Assembly: GCA_030744095.1 (NCBI GenBank)
Contig: JASLRF010000017.1
Location: 1 to 10,903, forward strand
Origin: Pirellulaceae bacterium
GTDB taxonomy: Bacteria; Planctomycetota; Planctomycetia; Pirellulales; Pirellulaceae
Direction: 5' to 3'
DNA: 10,903 bases
Positions within the stretch are counted from its first letter, which is position 1; every line of letters begins with the position of its first letter. Of the stretch, positions 1 to 7,498 are shown in pieces. The notes below the pieces were generated by a model, which saw only the letters and a program-made list of their open reading frames with translations, made no database searches and was not told the DNA's origin. The translations under genes were made by a program, and so were the position numbers.

Positions 1-102
1 CCCATCCACCCAGAAGACTTGCAGAGAGTCACGCAGCGATTGCAGGACGGATCCTACTCAGGCGGCGACGACGCGCCCACTCATTCGCCTGCCTGCCTCT
101 GA
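1..102 (+). CDS. possible C-terminal end of an unidentified protein (partial)
   Basis: Frame 1 is open from the window edge to a TGA at 100-102 and reads as a hydrophilic tail with a helix-like piece (HPEDLQRVTQRLQDGSYSG) and a short disordered end. The other two plus frames are also open across this stretch, so being open proves little. I favour this frame because its composition (charged, D/Q/R-rich) is protein-like and because it stops before the AT-rich stretch and promoter-like hexamers at 143-179. I do not recognise the family. It could equally be non-coding. Confidence 0.35.
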   Translation, partial: PIHPEDLQRVTQRLQDGSYSGGDDAPTHSPACL

Positions 103-142
103 TCTTACCGGGCGGTCCTCTGGTTTTCCCATCATTTTTCAT

Positions 143-179
143 TTGACATGAAACAAGATGGTCTCATACCGGGTATAAT
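143..179 (+). promoter_or_regulatory. promoter-like hexamers ahead of the three-gene unit
   Basis: A perfect TTGACA lies at 143-148 and a perfect TATAAT at 174-179, in an AT-rich stretch upstream of the 277 start. They are 25 bases apart, well over the usual 16-18, so they cannot serve as one ordinary sigma-70 promoter. TATAAT alone, with a poor -35 near 151-156, would start RNA near 186 and give a leader of about 90 bases. This is a candidate only. Confidence 0.4.
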
Positions 180-265
180 GCGGCGTACCAAATGATTCGA
201 TATTGTCGTGACTTACGCCACGACCCCGTACCCCGGAGGCGCAGTTGGTCAGCGTCTCGCATCTC

Positions 266-270
266 AAGGA
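266..270 (+). promoter_or_regulatory. ribosome binding site deciding the 277 start
   Basis: AAGGA at 266-270 sits six bases before GTG 277 (nine before the adjacent GTG 280). No comparable site precedes the longest possible start, GTG at 208. Starting here also places a hydrophobic signal peptide at the very N-terminus, which supports the choice. Confidence 0.65.
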
Positions 271-276
271 ACTCAA

Positions 277-2049
277 GTGGTGGAAGCACGCATTTTGCCT
301 TTGGCCGTTCTCGTGTTGATCGTTTCCTTCCCGCTGACGACGCCAGCTGCGGAACCTCAAACTGCTGCAGACTACTTTCCTGAAACGGTCGTCGTGTTTG
401 CCGAGTTGCCGGATCCTGCGGGGCTGCTAGACCTTGCTCTGGATCATCCCGTACGTCACAAACTGGAATCACTCGATGCAGTTCGGGATGCCTACGGGAC
501 GCCACAGTTCCTTCAGTTCAAGGCGGTTGTTGCGGCCGTTGAGGCCCAACTCGGGCAGACTTGGGTCAAACTGATTAAGTCAGCCACTGCGGGAGGCATC
601 GCGGTGGCAATCGATGCTCCTACCCAAGGGGCTGCGGTGGTGCTCACGGCCAAGGATGAACAGACACCGAAAGAACTACTCGAATCGTTCGCTCGCATGG
701 CCAGCGCGGATGCCTCAGCAAATAACAATCCCAACCAGATCGAAACCGGGGAGTACCGTGGCTTGACCGTTTATCGAGTCGACCAGTCGCGAGCGATCGT
801 GTTGGGCAAGTCGATGCTGGTGACGAACAAAGCGGAACTCGGACAACGCATCGTCGACATGTATGTCGACAAGGCCGGCAAGACGCTGTCGCAGAGCAAG
901 TTGTTCAAGCAAGCCCAAAAACTGGCACCCACTGACGCCACAGTATGGGGCTATGTCGACATCGCGGCGATTCGTCAAAGCGGTCTCGCCAAGGAACTGT
1001 TTACGGGTCGCTCGGACAATCCAGTTCTCGAGTTTCTGGTTGGCGGTATTCTTGCCAATCTCAAAGAAACGACACTGGCAACATTTGCTATGTCATTGAC
1101 GGAGGAAAGACTAAGCGTCGATGTGGCGGCGCCGCATGACCCGGCCTGGATCAGTGAAGAACGTGACTACTTTTTTGGGCCAGCAGGTAAGGGATCGGCA
1201 CCTCCACTACTCCACGTTGATGGCGAATTATTGAGTCTTGCTACCTACCGTGACGTTTCGCAGATGTGGCTCCGTGCCGGCGATCTTTTTGACGAAGACG
1301 TCAACGACGGATTGGCCCAGGCAGAAAGCAACTTGACGACGTTTTTTTCCGGTAAGGACTTTGGCGAGGATATTCTCGGTGCTGTGAGCCCTCAGATTCA
1401 GCTGATTGTGTCGCGACAGGAATTCGCTGAAGATGCGCCCAAACCTGCGATCAAGCTACCGTCGTTCGCCTTGGCACTCCGGCTGAAAGACGCCGAGACC
1501 ATGCGGCCCAAACTTCGCCGCACGTTTCAAAATCTGATCGGTTTCTTGAACGTGATTGGCGCCATGAACGGGCAACCACAGCTCGACTTGGACATGGACA
1601 AGGAAGGCGACAAGCAACTTATCGCGGCCGCCTACCTCCCAGAAAAGGACGCCGATACGGCGCGTTTACCGATCAATTTCAATTTCTCACCGTCCATTGG
1701 ATTCGTGCAAGATCGCGTTGTCGTTTCCAGCACGAAATCGCTGGCTAGTGATCTGCTAAACCTGATTGACGGAGACACGTCGAAGGCCACGCCGCCGACA
1801 AACACCGATGTCCGCGCCGATTTGGCAGGCGTGAGTCAGATTCTCGAGGACAATCGCGGACAGTTGGTCGCGCAGAACATGCTCTCCGAAGGGCACACCA
1901 AGGAAGAAGCCGAGGTGGAAATCGACACTCTTCTGGACATTTTGAAGACCACGCAAACTGCGTCGCTAAGGCTCACAAACCAAGACGGCGAATTGCGCCT
2001 GGCACTCGAACTGACGTTTGCACCACACGATTCATCGGCATCGCAATGA
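277..2049 (+). CDS. secreted protein of unknown function, first gene of DUF1800/DUF1501 unit
   Basis: A 590-residue protein if read from GTG 277; GTG 280 is equally possible, and GTG 208 would add 23 residues but lacks a binding site. Residues about 6-25 form a hydrophobic core (ILPLAVLVLIVSFPL) ending in TTPAAE, a typical Sec signal peptide, so the product is probably exported. The mature part starts with a segment on a theme common in such proteins (DYFPETVVVFAELPDPAGLL, about 32-51). It then alternates beta-rich and helical stretches without catalytic motifs I recognise, and ends in a Glu-rich helix (about 541-556) and a final beta strand. The layout loosely recalls DUF3352-type secreted proteins, but I cannot confirm this. 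Its TGA overlaps the next gene's ATG (ATGA at 2046-2049), implying translational coupling to the DUF1800 gene and a shared role. No membrane anchor is seen beyond the signal. Reality of the gene is sure; function is unknown. Confidence 0.88.
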   Translation: MVEARILPLAVLVLIVSFPLTTPAAEPQTAADYFPETVVVFAELPDPAGLLDLALDHPVRHKLESLDAVRDAYGTPQFLQFKAVVAAVEAQLGQTWVKLIKSATAGGIAVAIDAPTQGAAVVLTAKDEQTPKELLESFARMASADASANNNPNQIETGEYRGLTVYRVDQSRAIVLGKSMLVTNKAELGQRIVDMYVDKAGKTLSQSKLFKQAQKLAPTDATVWGYVDIAAIRQSGLAKELFTGRSDNPVLEFLVGGILANLKETTLATFAMSLTEERLSVDVAAPHDPAWISEERDYFFGPAGKGSAPPLLHVDGELLSLATYRDVSQMWLRAGDLFDEDVNDGLAQAESNLTTFFSGKDFGEDILGAVSPQIQLIVSRQEFAEDAPKPAIKLPSFALALRLKDAETMRPKLRRTFQNLIGFLNVIGAMNGQPQLDLDMDKEGDKQLIAAAYLPEKDADTARLPINFNFSPSIGFVQDRVVVSSTKSLASDLLNLIDGDTSKATPPTNTDVRADLAGVSQILEDNRGQLVAQNMLSEGHTKEEAEVEIDTLLDILKTTQTASLRLTNQDGELRLALELTFAPHDSSASQ

Positions 2050-3401
2050 ACAACCTGAAATCGCTCGACCCAAAGTGGGCCTGGTCACCTTTTCGGCCCA
2101 CCGCCGATCGCCCCTGGGACCAACCGATGGCGGCGCATCTTTTCCGACGTGCCGGATTTGGAGCTTCACTTGGGCAGCTGAATACGGCGGTCGAGCAGGA
2201 TCCCTTGGAAGTCGTGGCGGAAATGCTGAATCCAGTCGATCTTCAGCAAACAACGCAGGCAGAGTTTGCGGAGGCCGTGCTGGCAGGTGGCGACCCCAAA
2301 AAACTGGGGGCCTGGTGGGTCTATGTCATGCTGCAAACGCCCACGCCGTTGCTTGAAAAGATGACTCTTTTTTGGCACGGCCACTTTGCAACCAGTGCTG
2401 ACAAAGTCACTGACGCACGAGCGATGTACGCCCAGAATGCGTTGTTGCGTGCCCACGCGATCGGTGATTTTCGACCGTTGGTCCATGGCATCTCACGTGA
2501 TCCAGCGATGTTGATCTACTTGGATTCGTCGACCAATCGAAAAGCGCATCCCAACGAGAATTTCGCACGTGAACTGATGGAGCTATTTTGTCTGGGCGAG
2601 GGACATTACAGTGAGCGTGATGTCAAGGAGTTAGCGCGGTGCTTTACCGGTTGGGAACTCCGCCGTGAGAGATTTCGTTTTAATCGCTATCAACATGACA
2701 CGGGCGAAAAGACGGTCCTGGGAAAGACGGGGCGTTTCCAGGAGGGTGAAGTCATCGACCACATCTTGGACCAACGGGCCGCGCCAGAGTTCATCGCGCG
2801 AAAGCTGATCGCTTATTTCATTGCCGATGAGCCCGAGCCCAGTGAGCAGTTGGTGGCCCCGATCGCGAGTAGGTTGCGAGAATCATCATGGAACATCGGC
2901 GATGCAGTTCAACACATACTGCAAAGCAACTTATTTTTCTCACCCCACGCATTTGCTCGCAAAGTTCGCTCGCCTGTCGACCTGACGATTGGCCTTTTGC
3001 GGTCCCTCGAGGGGTCGACCAACGCCACGCAACTTGCTGGCAGCCTTCAGGAATTGGGACAGGGGCTGTTCTTCCCACCGAACGTCAAGGGCTGGGATGG
3101 CGGCCGCACGTGGATTAATTCGTCGACACTGCTGGGACGCGCCAACGTGATTGGGCGTCTGGTGAGTGACCCCAAAACGCGTTTCGGCGGTGGCGACTTA
3201 GAGACCTATTTTGAGCAACTCGAGGCCGAGTCCAACGAACAGATTGTCGATATCCTGCTCAGCCTAACGGTGGCCGTCCCTGTGCCCGATGCGGTCAAAC
3301 GCAAGCTGGTTGAAGTTATCAGTCGCCCAGGTATGCGTAACGCGCGAATTGCCGATGCGATCCACGCGTTGGGTACGTTGCCCGAATTCCAAATCGCTTG
3401 A
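2046..3401 (+). CDS. DUF1800 family protein
   Basis: A 451-residue protein recognised as DUF1800. Visible family blocks in order: AAHLFRRAGFGAS (29-41), LFWHGHFATSADKV (108-121), an NALLRAHAIGDFRPLVHGIS block (131-150), the signature NENFARELMELFCLGEG (170-186) running into a CFTGWEL block (199-205), FIARKLIAYF (249-258), FARKVRSPVDL (303-313) and FFPPNVKGWDGG (342-353). Biochemical function is unknown for the family; in many bacteria these genes sit beside DUF1501 genes, as here. Its ATG overlaps the stop of the upstream gene, so it is probably translated by coupling; no separate binding site is obvious. Unlike both neighbours it shows no signal peptide: the N-terminus is charged and Trp/Pro-rich (WAWSPFRPTADRPW), which I recall as normal for planctomycete members. 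Length is typical and all main blocks appear intact. Confidence 0.93.
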   Translation: MNNLKSLDPKWAWSPFRPTADRPWDQPMAAHLFRRAGFGASLGQLNTAVEQDPLEVVAEMLNPVDLQQTTQAEFAEAVLAGGDPKKLGAWWVYVMLQTPTPLLEKMTLFWHGHFATSADKVTDARAMYAQNALLRAHAIGDFRPLVHGISRDPAMLIYLDSSTNRKAHPNENFARELMELFCLGEGHYSERDVKELARCFTGWELRRERFRFNRYQHDTGEKTVLGKTGRFQEGEVIDHILDQRAAPEFIARKLIAYFIADEPEPSEQLVAPIASRLRESSWNIGDAVQHILQSNLFFSPHAFARKVRSPVDLTIGLLRSLEGSTNATQLAGSLQELGQGLFFPPNVKGWDGGRTWINSSTLLGRANVIGRLVSDPKTRFGGGDLETYFEQLEAESNEQIVDILLSLTVAVPVPDAVKRKLVEVISRPGMRNARIADAIHALGTLPEFQIA

Positions 3402-3445
3402 CCCTATGTTCTAATTGCCCGTCCCCACACAAACGGCTCAAATCC

Positions 3446-4684
3446 ATGAACAGAACTTCCACGCGACGCAGCTTTCTCCAGTCCGCGTTGGGCTCATCAG
3501 CGGTCATTTCTTTGGGGACGACGGCCCCCGCCGTTTTCCAGCAGGCTATGGCGGCCGACGACAAGGCGAAAGAGACCGTTCTTGTGGTCGTGCAACTGAG
3601 CGGTGGAAATGATGGGCTCAACACGGTGATTCCTTTCGACGACCCGGTGTACCAAAAAGACCGCCCAAAGCTGGCAATTCCATCGACTGATGTTCTCTCT
3701 CTCGAGGATGGCCTGGGCTTTCACCCATCGGCACGCGGTCTTGCGAATCTGTTGGAAGACGATCAATTGGCGATCGTCCAAGGGATCGGCTACCCCAACC
3801 CAAATCATTCGCATTTTGAATCAATGGACATCTGGCACACCTGCCAGCGAAAACGCAAAGGCAATCCTCGCACCACAGGTTGGCTGGGCCGTTATCTCGA
3901 CGGTGTGTCGTCAGCAACGGGTGGCGACCCTTCAGCGATTCATCTGGGTGCGAAGAAGCAGCCTTTGGCATTGGCCGCCGACACGACTCGCGTCCCATCG
4001 ATCCGTTCGCTGGAGCGATTCCGCTTGCAAGACAGTGGCGATGGTGACGTACGCAGCGTGGCCAGCAATTTGGTCCAAGTGGAAAGAGACAAGGAAGATC
4101 CGTTGTTGAGCTTCATCCAGACCAGCACGACGGCGGCACTGGACGCCAGCCAGCGTGTCGAGGAGGCGCGGCGGGACTACCAGACACCTGTCGAATATCC
4201 GGATCATGATCTGGCGACGAAACTCCGCACGGTCGCTCAGCTGATTGATGCCGGCCTCAAAACACGCGTTTATTACTTGCAGTTGGACGGCTTCGACACG
4301 CACTCTCAACAAGCGGCGGCCCATGCGGTGCTGCTAGGTCGATTGGGTGGGGCCGTCGAGGCGTTTATCAAAGACGTGGGCCATCATGGGCATGGCGAGC
4401 GAGTTCTCGTCATGGCGTTCAGTGAATTTGGGCGGCGGGTCAAGGAGAACGCCAGCGAAGGGACCGACCACGGTGCGGCAGCGCCTTTGTTTCTCGCTGG
4501 CAGCAAAGTCCGCGCCGGACTGCACGGTCAGCCTGCCAGCTTGACTGATCTGCAGGACGGCGACGTGAAGTTTCACACGGATTTTCGTCGAGTTTACGCG
4601 ACGGTGCTGGAAAACTGGTTGGGAGTTCCCAGCCAAGCGTTGCTGGGCGCCGAACACAAACCACTCGAAATCCTCTCGGTCTAA
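3446..4684 (+). CDS. DUF1501 family protein with Tat signal
   Basis: A 412-residue DUF1501 protein, a family related to the alkaline-phosphatase/sulfatase fold but without a settled reaction. The start is ATG 3446: the frame extends upstream to TTG 3398, overlapping the previous stop, but from 3446 the protein opens with a twin-arginine motif (TRRSFLQSALG, RR at 7-8), a small hydrophobic stretch and AMA-A (35-38) as a likely cleavage site, so export folded through Tat is inferred. Family blocks: LSGGNDGLNTVIPFDDPVY (51-69), NHSHFESMDIWH (120-131), LDGFDTHSQQ (280-289), FSEFGRRVKEN (325-335) followed by GTDHGAAAPLF (339-349), and DFRRVYATVLENWLG (379-393). The D/H residues in these blocks are candidate metal ligands by analogy with the fold. 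It lies 44 bases after the DUF1800 stop, same strand, presumably one transcript. No clear Shine-Dalgarno precedes it. Confidence 0.94.
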   Translation: MNRTSTRRSFLQSALGSSAVISLGTTAPAVFQQAMAADDKAKETVLVVVQLSGGNDGLNTVIPFDDPVYQKDRPKLAIPSTDVLSLEDGLGFHPSARGLANLLEDDQLAIVQGIGYPNPNHSHFESMDIWHTCQRKRKGNPRTTGWLGRYLDGVSSATGGDPSAIHLGAKKQPLALAADTTRVPSIRSLERFRLQDSGDGDVRSVASNLVQVERDKEDPLLSFIQTSTTAALDASQRVEEARRDYQTPVEYPDHDLATKLRTVAQLIDAGLKTRVYYLQLDGFDTHSQQAAAHAVLLGRLGGAVEAFIKDVGHHGHGERVLVMAFSEFGRRVKENASEGTDHGAAAPLFLAGSKVRAGLHGQPASLTDLQDGDVKFHTDFRRVYATVLENWLGVPSQALLGAEHKPLEILSV

Positions 4685-4764
4685 GAATAGTTGATGCAGA
4701 TCGTCGTTTCGCTCCACGCCCAAGAGACCGTCCGTTGAGTATTCGCTGCGGAGTTGCGCGGCGA

Positions 4765-4782
4765 CTGAAAACGGGATTTCAG
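4765..4782. repeat. small inverted repeat in the 250-base gap after the DUF1501 gene
   Basis: CTGAAA at 4765-4770 pairs with TTTCAG at 4777-4782 across a six-base loop. It is AT-rich, has no following T-run and could be chance, so I do not call it a terminator. The rest of the 4685-4934 gap holds only the ribosome site of the next gene. A TTGACC at 4858-4863 has no convincing -10 partner. Confidence 0.25.
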
Positions 4783-4919
4783 CCTAGAACGGCCGTAAAA
4801 TCAATTCTCTGGCTGCTCGACAGCGCGGCGATGCTATCACGGCACTGAGAGTTCGGATTGACCTGATTCGCCGATCGTGGCACGTTATGTGTCGCTACAC
4901 GCCCGGTAACGTGCCTTCC

Positions 4920-4927
4920 AGGGAGGG
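4920..4927 (+). promoter_or_regulatory. strong ribosome binding site deciding the 4935 start
   Basis: AGGGAGGG at 4920-4927 contains GGAGG eight bases upstream of ATG 4935. The frame is open back to ATG 4887, but nothing comparable precedes that codon, and only the 4935 start puts a hydrophobic segment at the N-terminus. Confidence 0.75.
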
Positions 4928-4934
4928 AATCGCC

Positions 4935-6083
4935 ATGCACGCACTTTCGTCGCACATCGTCTGCTTGCTTGTCGCTCAGTTTGGCCCCGACAGTGGTTTC
5001 CCCGCGGATCCGCCACCGGTCACACCGCCGGTAGTGCGCTCCGTGGTGCCCGCCGCCACAGTTGACCTTTTGAATCAACAGCCGCTAAGGACTCCGGAAC
5101 GCACCGCGCCACCAGTGGGAAATACGGTCATCCTTGCGTCAACTGTACCGGTTCACTCACAGAAGTCGCTGGCACGGGCCGAAGCTCTTGTTGAGCAGTT
5201 CGTGGGCTGGGATCCTGATGCGATCGAGGGCGAGTCATTCACGTTGCTGGCTTGTGTTCAGCAAGCTGCCACCACAGGTCAGCAATCGGCCACGATCAGA
5301 GCTTACTGGCAGCTTTGCTCCGCCATCGGTCGATATTCGCAGGCGGAACAGGAATTGGTTACATTGGCCGGAATCTCCCCGCAGTTGGAATTCGAACAGC
5401 TGCAAATTCGGGCCGCACAACGATCCGCGGCAGCACACCGAGCCCAAACCCGCGTCGAACTCTTGACAGCCCAAGAGAAACTCGGCGAGGTCGCGGAGTT
5501 GCCAGACGAGACGCTCCCCCTACCTGCCGACAGGCCATTTGTAGGCAAATACCAAACGCGTTTGACCACGATGTATGCGCGTCGCGCCATACCACGGCGG
5601 CTGCGCAGAATCGACCGTGCCCTGCCCCACCAACTGAAATTGATCGAACAGAGGGCCGACGCCGTGGATGCCAACTCCCGACTGTTAAGCGACCTTGCCG
5701 CACTCTACCAGCGCGGCCAAGTCCCCCTTTCGGTGTTGCTTCACACATGCCGGGAATTGGTGGATCAGCAATACGCGTTTCTTAACGCGGTGGTCAACTA
5801 CAACCACCAGATCGCCACGTACTCGCAGGCCGTCGTCGGAGTCACGTTGCCGTCAGAGTCTCTGGTTTCGACGCTGATTCGGCAGAGTTCCGCCGCCACT
5901 GCACGGATCATTCGCGACGAGAATGTGCGACCCGCTGCGGCCGAGCAGATCGAGCCAAGCAGCGTTCGTCCTGCCTTCGAACCGAGAACGTCGCAACCGA
6001 CCTTTGAGCCTCGTACGCCGAAGGCAAACGGCGGAACAGCATTCGACCCAAACTCAGCATTTCCAATCAATGACTCGCCGTAG
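4935..6083 (+). CDS. secreted helical protein resembling part of a TolC-type outer-membrane efflux protein
   Basis: A 382-residue protein. The N-terminus (MHALSSHIVCLLVAQFG) is a short probable signal peptide, followed by a Pro-rich linker (about 20-65). Residues about 78-310 are helical: ESFTLLACVQQA (100-111), AYWQLCSAIGRYSQAEQEL (123-141), then a conserved-looking PLPADRPFVGKYQTR (195-209). A second helical hairpin holds YQRGQVPLSVLLHTCRELV (258-276) and VVNYNHQIATYSQAVVG (286-302). The spacing of Tyr-x-x-Gly, the VL-helix, the NYN turn and a terminal Gly matches the last coiled-coil repeat of TolC-like proteins. I recall planctomycete proteins with this AYW...PLPADRP...NYNHxIA arrangement, but no search was run. 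The tail is low-complexity, with two near-identical units (PAFEPRTSQ, PTFEPRTPK; 346-363) and a weaker third (TAFDPNSAF). No membrane-fusion or pump gene lies adjacent, so a role in efflux is inference only. Confidence 0.85.
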   Translation: MHALSSHIVCLLVAQFGPDSGFPADPPPVTPPVVRSVVPAATVDLLNQQPLRTPERTAPPVGNTVILASTVPVHSQKSLARAEALVEQFVGWDPDAIEGESFTLLACVQQAATTGQQSATIRAYWQLCSAIGRYSQAEQELVTLAGISPQLEFEQLQIRAAQRSAAAHRAQTRVELLTAQEKLGEVAELPDETLPLPADRPFVGKYQTRLTTMYARRAIPRRLRRIDRALPHQLKLIEQRADAVDANSRLLSDLAALYQRGQVPLSVLLHTCRELVDQQYAFLNAVVNYNHQIATYSQAVVGVTLPSESLVSTLIRQSSAATARIIRDENVRPAAAEQIEPSSVRPAFEPRTSQPTFEPRTPKANGGTAFDPNSAFPINDSP

Positions 6084-6201
6084 CAGATCCTCAAAATGAG
6101 TCGAGGCAGTTTTTGCGAGCGAGCGAGCGACAATGGCCTCAGTTCGACCGTGCAGGAATCGAGATCCTCTAGGGCGACCAGCGGAATCTGGTCTGCCAGT
6201 C

Positions 6202-6261
6202 GTAGGATGGGGCACTCTTCCCCGTCAGTCCTGCTGCGACGGGCAAAAGTGCCCGTCCTAC
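6202..6261. repeat. palindromic intergenic repeat with nested hairpins
   Basis: The left arm at 6202-6226 begins GTAGGATGGGGCACTC and the right arm at 6238-6261 ends AAGTGCCCGTCCTAC. They pair over about 24 bases with one bulge and few mismatches, around an 11-base loop (6227-6237). Each arm is also self-complementary: GGGCA-AAAG-TGCCC in the right arm, GGGG-7 nt-CCCC in the left. The same bases can therefore form one long stem or two small ones. It lies 118 bases after one stop and 61 before the next start, on the gap between two same-strand genes, and has no T-run. It may act as an RNA 3'-end stabiliser or be a REP/MITE-like repeat. I recall similar GTAGGAYGGGCACT...-type repeats in planctomycetes; copy number cannot be seen here. 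Confidence 0.7.
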
Positions 6262-6322
6262 AGGTGAGTTTCCATCTGCCCGTCGCCTTGGCGCAACACG
6301 GAACCTGGATGAAGATGCAGTG

Positions 6323-7366
6323 ATGACTGTTGCCAGACCAGAAACTCCAGTTGCCGTGCCTAACGTGGTGCCATTGAAGATCGGTCCGGTGGTCATTGAC
6401 CCGCCAATTCTGCAAGCGCCGATGGCCGGGTTTACCAACTATGCGTTTCGCCAAATCGTTCGAGCGTATGGCGGCGTGGGCCTGCAGGCAACCGAAATGG
6501 TCAACGCTCGCGGTTTTGTCTGGATGGACGACAATGTCGCCGAACATCCGGATCGACTGTGGGGCGTGCGCGATGAGCCGCGCCCCCTGGCCGTCCAGAT
6601 TTGGGACAACGACCCAGAAACGCTGGCCCAAGTGGGCGCGCGGCTCGCCCATGACTACCAAGTCAGCGTGGTCGACATTAACTTTGGCTGCCCCGTTAGG
6701 CAGGTCACCCAAAAGGCTGGGAGTGGTTCGTATCTGCTACGCGAGCCAGACCGCATGGGGACGATCATCGAGCGTGTCGTCGAGGCGTGTCGACCGACGC
6801 CGGTCACCGCCAAGATTCGCTTGGGTCGCACTCGTGATCAGATCAATGCTGTCGAAATCTCGCAAGTCGTCGAAGGGGCAGGTGCCGCAGCGCTCACAGT
6901 ACACGGCCGAACGGCGGCGGACTTCTTTCGAGGAAATGCCGACTGGGATCGCATTGCCGAGATCAAGTCGCATCTCAAACGTCTTCCGCTGATCGGCAAC
7001 GGTGATTTGGATTCGGCCGAGAGAGTCGTCGCCGCGTTTGCCCGGTACAATGTTGACGGTGTCATGATTGCACGCGCATCGCTTGGCCGTCCGTGGCTGT
7101 TTATGCAGGCCGCCGCCGCGCTAGAAGGCAAAGCTGTACCGCCAGACCCCACACCCATCGAGCAACGCGATTGCATGTTGCGCCATTTCGCCCTGGTTGT
7201 GGAACGATTCGGCGTCGAAAAAGGAACACTGCTGATGCGAAAATACGCCTGCTGCTACGCCCAAGGACGTCACGGGGCCAAGCACTTTCGGGCGCACGTC
7301 GGTCGCGTAAACAGTCCTGACGAATTCTATCGCGTGGTCGAACAGTACTTTCCGATGGACGAGTAG
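6323..7366 (+). CDS. dusB: tRNA-dihydrouridine synthase (DusB/NifR3-like)
   Basis: A 347-residue flavoenzyme of the Dus family, which reduces uridine to dihydrouridine in the tRNA D-loop using FMN and NADPH in the cytoplasm. The TIM-barrel motifs appear in order: LQAPMAGFTNYAFR (30-43, FMN site), NFGCPVRQVTQKAGSGSYLL (120-139) with catalytic Cys123 and the conserved Lys131, VTAKIRLG (161-168), LTVHGRTAADFFRG (191-204), IGNGDLDS (224-231) and GVMIARASLGRPWLF (246-260). The C-terminal helical domain keeps RKYACCYAQGRHGAKHFR (306-323), equivalent to the RKH-WY block of DusB. DusB subtype is the best fit from these motifs but is less certain than the family. ATG 6323 is taken as start; GTG 6320 directly before it is possible. 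Ribosome site is weak (GGATGAAG just upstream). The gene stands alone, after the palindromic repeat, and converges with the symporter gene across a 132-base gap in which no terminator is evident. Confidence 0.93.
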   Translation: MTVARPETPVAVPNVVPLKIGPVVIDPPILQAPMAGFTNYAFRQIVRAYGGVGLQATEMVNARGFVWMDDNVAEHPDRLWGVRDEPRPLAVQIWDNDPETLAQVGARLAHDYQVSVVDINFGCPVRQVTQKAGSGSYLLREPDRMGTIIERVVEACRPTPVTAKIRLGRTRDQINAVEISQVVEGAGAAALTVHGRTAADFFRGNADWDRIAEIKSHLKRLPLIGNGDLDSAERVVAAFARYNVDGVMIARASLGRPWLFMQAAAALEGKAVPPDPTPIEQRDCMLRHFALVVERFGVEKGTLLMRKYACCYAQGRHGAKHFRAHVGRVNSPDEFYRVVEQYFPMDE

Positions 7367-7498
7367 ATAACTTGGCAAAGAAATGTGGAATAGTAGGCCG
7401 AGAACAACCGAAGCGCAGGTCCGGAAAACATCATCGCGTCTACTTCCCGACGGCACCATCTCAGCATTCACATCATCGGCCTCAGCACCAACAGCCGA

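Noticed and set aside
208..276. N-terminal extension of the first secreted protein from GTG 208
   Set aside because: No ribosome site precedes it, and it would bury the signal peptide 23 residues inside. AAGGA before GTG 277 fits better.
4779..5078. 99-codon minus-strand frame in the gap before the TolC-like gene
   Set aside because: It overlaps the strong ribosome site and signal peptide of the plus-strand gene, and its Cys/Arg/His-rich composition is unlike a real protein.
6096..6323. 75-codon plus-strand frame whose TGA overlaps the dihydrouridine synthase ATG
   Set aside because: About a quarter of it is the palindromic repeat, it has no ribosome site, and its composition (Ser/Arg-rich) looks random. 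The stop/start overlap is probably accidental.
5798..6712. 304-codon minus-strand frame
   Set aside because: It crosses the end of one real plus-strand gene, the palindromic repeat and the start of the dihydrouridine synthase gene. It has no ribosome site or family motif and is a shadow frame in GC-rich DNA.
7121..7471. 116-codon minus-strand frame between symporter and dihydrouridine synthase
   Set aside because: Most of it is antisense to the end of the dihydrouridine synthase gene. The hydrophobic patch is a by-product of that overlap and no motif is recognisable.
7395..7482. AGGCCGA / TCGGCCT inverted pair (7395-7401 and 7476-7482) in the convergent gap
   Set aside because: Seven-base arms 74 bases apart with no extension are expected by chance and would not make a useful terminator.
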